This document shows positions 5,360 to 5,409 of a DNA stretch of 5,409 nucleotides, piece by piece (positions within the stretch are counted from its first letter, which is position 1; each line of letters opens with the position of its first letter). The notes beneath the pieces are model-generated. The model ran no database searches, was not told where the DNA came from, and saw only the letters and a list, made by a program, of their open reading frames with translations. The DNA lies in assembly GCA_964454355.1 (NCBI GenBank), contig CAYVTA010000125.1, positions 1-5,409 of the forward strand. Direction: 5' to 3'. The translations under genes and the position numbers were made by a program. Source of the stretch: UBA1081 sp964454355 (GTDB lineage Bacteria > Bacillota > Clostridia > Oscillospirales > Acutalibacteraceae).

Positions 5360-5409
5360 ATGACTTATTCACACGAAGTATTAGAAATGTGCAAAGTCAA
5401 CAAAGGACC
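5360..5409 (+). CDS. Start of an unidentified gene (5' end only)
   Basis: ATG 5360 follows AAAGGAG (5344-5350) by 9 bases and lies about 50 bases downstream of a strong sigma-A promoter. The visible residues are MTYSHEVLEMCKVNKG, and the frame is open to the window edge. There is no signal peptide, so the product is probably cytoplasmic. The single Cys and the short length do not allow a family call. Confidence 0.7.
   Translation, partial: MTYSHEVLEMCKVNKG

Overview
The window looks like a low-to-moderate GC Firmicute of the class Clostridia, most likely a gut Oscillospiraceae/Ruminococcus-type organism. The basis is strong AAGGAGG-type ribosome sites, a split transketolase, an ECF sigma/anti-sigma pair, and a secreted protein with a dockerin-like repeat pair of the 'DARxxLR' type. 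This placement is inferred from the sequence and was not checked against any database.

Layout. (1) Positions 1-1148, plus strand: the 3' end of a transketolase C-terminal subunit, followed 12 bases later by a 269-residue protein that looks like two SCP2-like (sterol-carrier-like) domains in tandem. A clear intrinsic terminator closes the unit. (2) Positions 1149-1354: AT-rich leader with weak promoter-like and inverted-repeat signals. (3) Positions 1355-3584, plus strand: a 185-residue ECF-type sigma factor overlaps by 11 bases a 560-residue single-pass membrane protein that is probably its anti-sigma factor and sensor. (4) Positions 3585-3957: a 373-base gap with no credible gene but many hairpins. 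One part, read on the minus strand, resembles domains V and VI of a group II intron. (5) Positions 3958-5193, minus strand: a secreted 411-residue protein with an N-terminal dockerin-like calcium-binding repeat pair and an unrecognised C-terminal region. It has its own promoter region and a strong terminator. (6) Positions 5282-5409, plus strand: a near-consensus sigma-A promoter, a good ribosome site and the first 17 codons of an unidentified gene.

How it fits together. The first unit is metabolic (pentose phosphate) and unrelated to what follows. The sigma/anti-sigma pair should act as a transmembrane switch: the large acidic extracellular part senses, the short cytosolic N-terminus holds the sigma factor. 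Two translation features stand out there. A GTG start is favoured by ribosome-site spacing over a nearby ATG. A perfect internal ribosome site could also yield a form lacking the cytosolic domain. The dockerin-type protein is convergent with this operon. Any regulatory link between them is speculation.
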